Source: an uncultured Corynebacterium sp.
Lineage (GTDB): Bacteria > Actinomycetota > Actinomycetes > Mycobacteriales > Mycobacteriaceae
Reading direction: 5' to 3'
NCBI RefSeq assembly: GCF_946221155.1
Contig: NZ_CAMIAN010000044.1
Coordinates: 1-14,689 of the forward strand
DNA length: 14,689 bases
The position numbers and the translations under genes are program-made. Positions 13,451-14,689 of this stretch are shown here, piece by piece. Each line of letters opens with the position of its first letter. The first letter of the stretch is position 1. The notes under the pieces were generated by a model. The model worked only from the letters and a program-made list of their open reading frames with translations. It was not told the DNA's origin and made no database searches.

Positions 13451-14026
13451 ATGTCACACGGATCTTACACCCCACGGAAAGAACTCTCCCGCGAAGAGGA
13501 ACGCGACCTGCTGGCCAAAGCTCATACGGGCGACCAGCAGGCTTTCGCGCGTCTAGCGCGCCAGGCCTGGGGCAGAATGTTCTCTGTTTGCCTGTCTATT
13601 ACCGGCAACCGCGCTGACGCGGAGGATGCGCTGCAGAACGCATTGACCTCCGCGTGGAAGAACATTGAAAAGTTCGATGGGCGTGCCAGGTTTTCCACCT
13701 GGGCCTACCGCATTGCATCTAACGCGGCGCTGCAGATCGTGCGCTCCCGCCGAGAGGTGCCCGAAGAGGACGCAGGAGCGGATGAGGTCGCGCAGACCCC
13801 GGAAGTCGGCTCGCAAGTCACCTCTGCAATGGTCGTACGCCAGGCGCTGGCACAGCTGCCGGATGATTTCCGTGAAGTCATCGTCCTGCGCGAATACACG
13901 GGCATGAGTTACCAAGACATAGCCGCCCACCAGGAGATTCCCATTCAAACGGTCAAGTCTCGCATCAATCGCGCGCGTGCGAAGCTGAAGGCAGCGCTGG
14001 TGGAAGCAGGCGTCACAAGTGCATAA
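13451..14026 (+). CDS. ECF-type RNA polymerase sigma factor
   Basis: A 191-residue sigma-70 family factor with only regions 2 and 4. Region 2 spans about 28-98, with the core-binding and -10-reading segment GNRADAEDALQNALTSAWKN and FSTWAYRIASNAAL. Region 4 spans about 128-183, with LPDDFREVIVLREYTGMSYQDIA and the helix-turn-helix end IQTVKSRINRARAKL. An acidic linker (about 103-120) joins them. The ATG at 13451 follows a purine-rich AGGGGGGAG (13436-13444) that overlaps the stop of the acidic protein gene. A GTG at 13427 would add eight residues and overlap that gene. No anti-sigma factor with a zinc or membrane domain follows it; the next gene is convergent. Which of the corynebacterial ECF factors it corresponds to is not clear from the sequence. 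Confidence 0.92.
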   Translation: MSHGSYTPRKELSREEERDLLAKAHTGDQQAFARLARQAWGRMFSVCLSITGNRADAEDALQNALTSAWKNIEKFDGRARFSTWAYRIASNAALQIVRSRREVPEEDAGADEVAQTPEVGSQVTSAMVVRQALAQLPDDFREVIVLREYTGMSYQDIAAHQEIPIQTVKSRINRARAKLKAALVEAGVTSA

Positions 14027-14040
14027 AGAATAAGACCCAG

Positions 14041-14085
14041 CCCCACAGGGAAGAGTCCCACAGCAAAGAGCCCCACACCATCGAG
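14041..14085. repeat. Three imperfect 15-bp tandem repeats
   Basis: CCCCACAGGGAAGAG, TCCCACAGCAAAGAG and CCCCACACCATCGAG lie head to tail, 14 bases after the sigma factor stop. Units 1 and 2 agree at 12 of 15 positions. Unit 3 keeps CCCACA and the final GAG and forms the left arm of the terminator hairpin. Confidence 0.65.
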
Positions 14086-14117
14086 CAGTTCGTTCTTCGC
14101 TCGGTGGGTGGGGCTCT
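14067..14117. terminator. Long hairpin terminator between sigma factor gene and convergent gene
   Basis: AGAGCCCCAC pairs with GTGGGGCTCT (ten bp), and after one bulged A, CCATCGAGC pairs with GCTCGGTGG (nine bp). The loop has 12 bases. The U-tracts are poor on both sides, but the 19-bp stem between convergent genes makes termination likely. Confidence 0.75.
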
Positions 14118-14157
14118 AACTTGTGCCTTAAGGCGCAGGGGTTGTTGCTGAAGTTCT

Positions 14158-14689
14158 TTAGTCCTGCGGCATCAGGTTGTAGAACTTCAGCATTTCGATG
14201 GCGTCTTCCTTGGTGCTATCAGTTTTGCCGTTGGACAGCACGATAAACTTCTCGTCGGGATACCACACCGTCACGTTCGGGCTGGTGAAGTTGGCGCTGG
14301 GGTAGTAGATGATCTCCGGCCAACCGTTGCCGGCTTCCTGGATGGTCTGCCCCTCCACGGAAGAGTTCTTTCCGTGCTCATAGATCTTCTGCGCATCGTC
14401 GCCAGACAGTGCATACCGGAAGTTATTGTAAAGGAAATCTTCCTTGTGATCCTCGAGCGAGTTGCGGCTGGGAAGGCAGGAGTACATGTCGATATCCATG
14501 CCGTCGTAGGCCGCGCCGGCGAAACTTGCCCGGTCCGGCTTTGTGTTGCAGCTATCGATGCGGTTGTAGAAGCTCGTCGGGGTGTAGTCCTTGACCTCCG
14601 GGATCAGGGAAGCCAGTGGCTTGTACATATCCGACTCGTATGGCTCCCGCGACGGACTGTAGGGGCTAGCCTCGGTGAACGGCGGGGTT
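14158..14689 (-). CDS. C-terminal part of a protein of unknown function, possibly extracytoplasmic; start beyond window
   Basis: The frame is open to the right edge, so the start lies outside and 176 residues are visible. An internal Met at 14628 is not taken as the start because the codons before it (…REPYESD) read on without a stop. The visible part begins with a Pro/Ser-rich stretch (PPFTEASPYSPSREP), suggesting a linker. It goes on to a compact, Tyr- and Asn-rich region with two cysteines about 25 residues apart (DSCNT and YSCLP), which could form a disulfide. Asn/Ser/Thr-rich segments and the lack of a nucleotide-binding or DNA-binding motif fit an extracytoplasmic domain or a lipoprotein. 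I do not recognise the family. It converges on the sigma operon. Confidence 0.6.
   Translation of the reverse strand, partial: TPPFTEASPYSPSREPYESDMYKPLASLIPEVKDYTPTSFYNRIDSCNTKPDRASFAGAAYDGMDIDMYSCLPSRNSLEDHKEDFLYNNFRYALSGDDAQKIYEHGKNSSVEGQTIQEAGNGWPEIIYYPSANFTSPNVTVWYPDEKFIVLSNGKTDSTKEDAIEMLKFYNLMPQD

Overview
The window looks like a piece of the core chromosome of a Corynebacterium or a very close relative. The moderately high G+C, the class Ib ribonucleotide reductase split into nrdH-nrdI-nrdE and a separate nrdF, the zinc-free type of L36, and the order nadE / rpmJ / nrdHIE / ferritin / nrdF / ctaD / serB all fit what I recall of the corynebacterial gene order. Species cannot be settled from the sequence alone. 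I see no insertion sequence, integrase, CRISPR array or phage gene.

Layout. The left edge cuts a tRNA-Ala (anticodon GGC), followed by a strong terminator. Next come a vitamin K epoxide reductase-type membrane protein (VKOR, disulfide-bond formation) and, convergent to it, nadE. Divergent from nadE is rpmJ with its terminator, then the nrdH-nrdI-nrdE cluster. A pair of NrdR-like boxes lies 32 bp apart upstream of nrdH, and a terminator-like hairpin sits between nrdH and nrdI. Nested palindromes and a two-way terminator separate nrdE from a convergent ferritin gene. A 342-bp intergenic region divides ferritin from nrdF. Then come ctaD (cytochrome aa3 oxidase subunit I), its terminator, and serB, which looks leaderless. 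An acyl-CoA/4-coumarate-CoA-ligase-like gene is convergent to serB.

The right end is the least ordinary part. An extremely acidic, low-complexity protein of 180 residues (about 30% Asp+Glu, one Lys, no Arg) lies 13 bp upstream of an ECF-type sigma factor. Both appear to be expressed from one promoter carrying a 13-bp direct repeat at a 21-bp offset. Downstream is a 15-bp tandem repeat that runs into a long hairpin, then the C-terminal part of a convergent gene that leaves the window and may encode an extracytoplasmic domain.

How the genes work together. NrdE (catalytic subunit), NrdF (radical subunit), NrdI (flavodoxin that helps make the NrdF metallo-radical) and NrdH (redoxin reductant) make up a complete aerobic deoxyribonucleotide supply system. 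Ferritin (iron storage) and ctaD (haem-copper oxidase) sit in the same stretch, so the region is rich in metal- and oxygen-dependent enzymes. VKOR serves oxidative folding outside the membrane; NadE makes NAD; SerB makes serine. The acidic protein/sigma pair is the best candidate here for something not well described.
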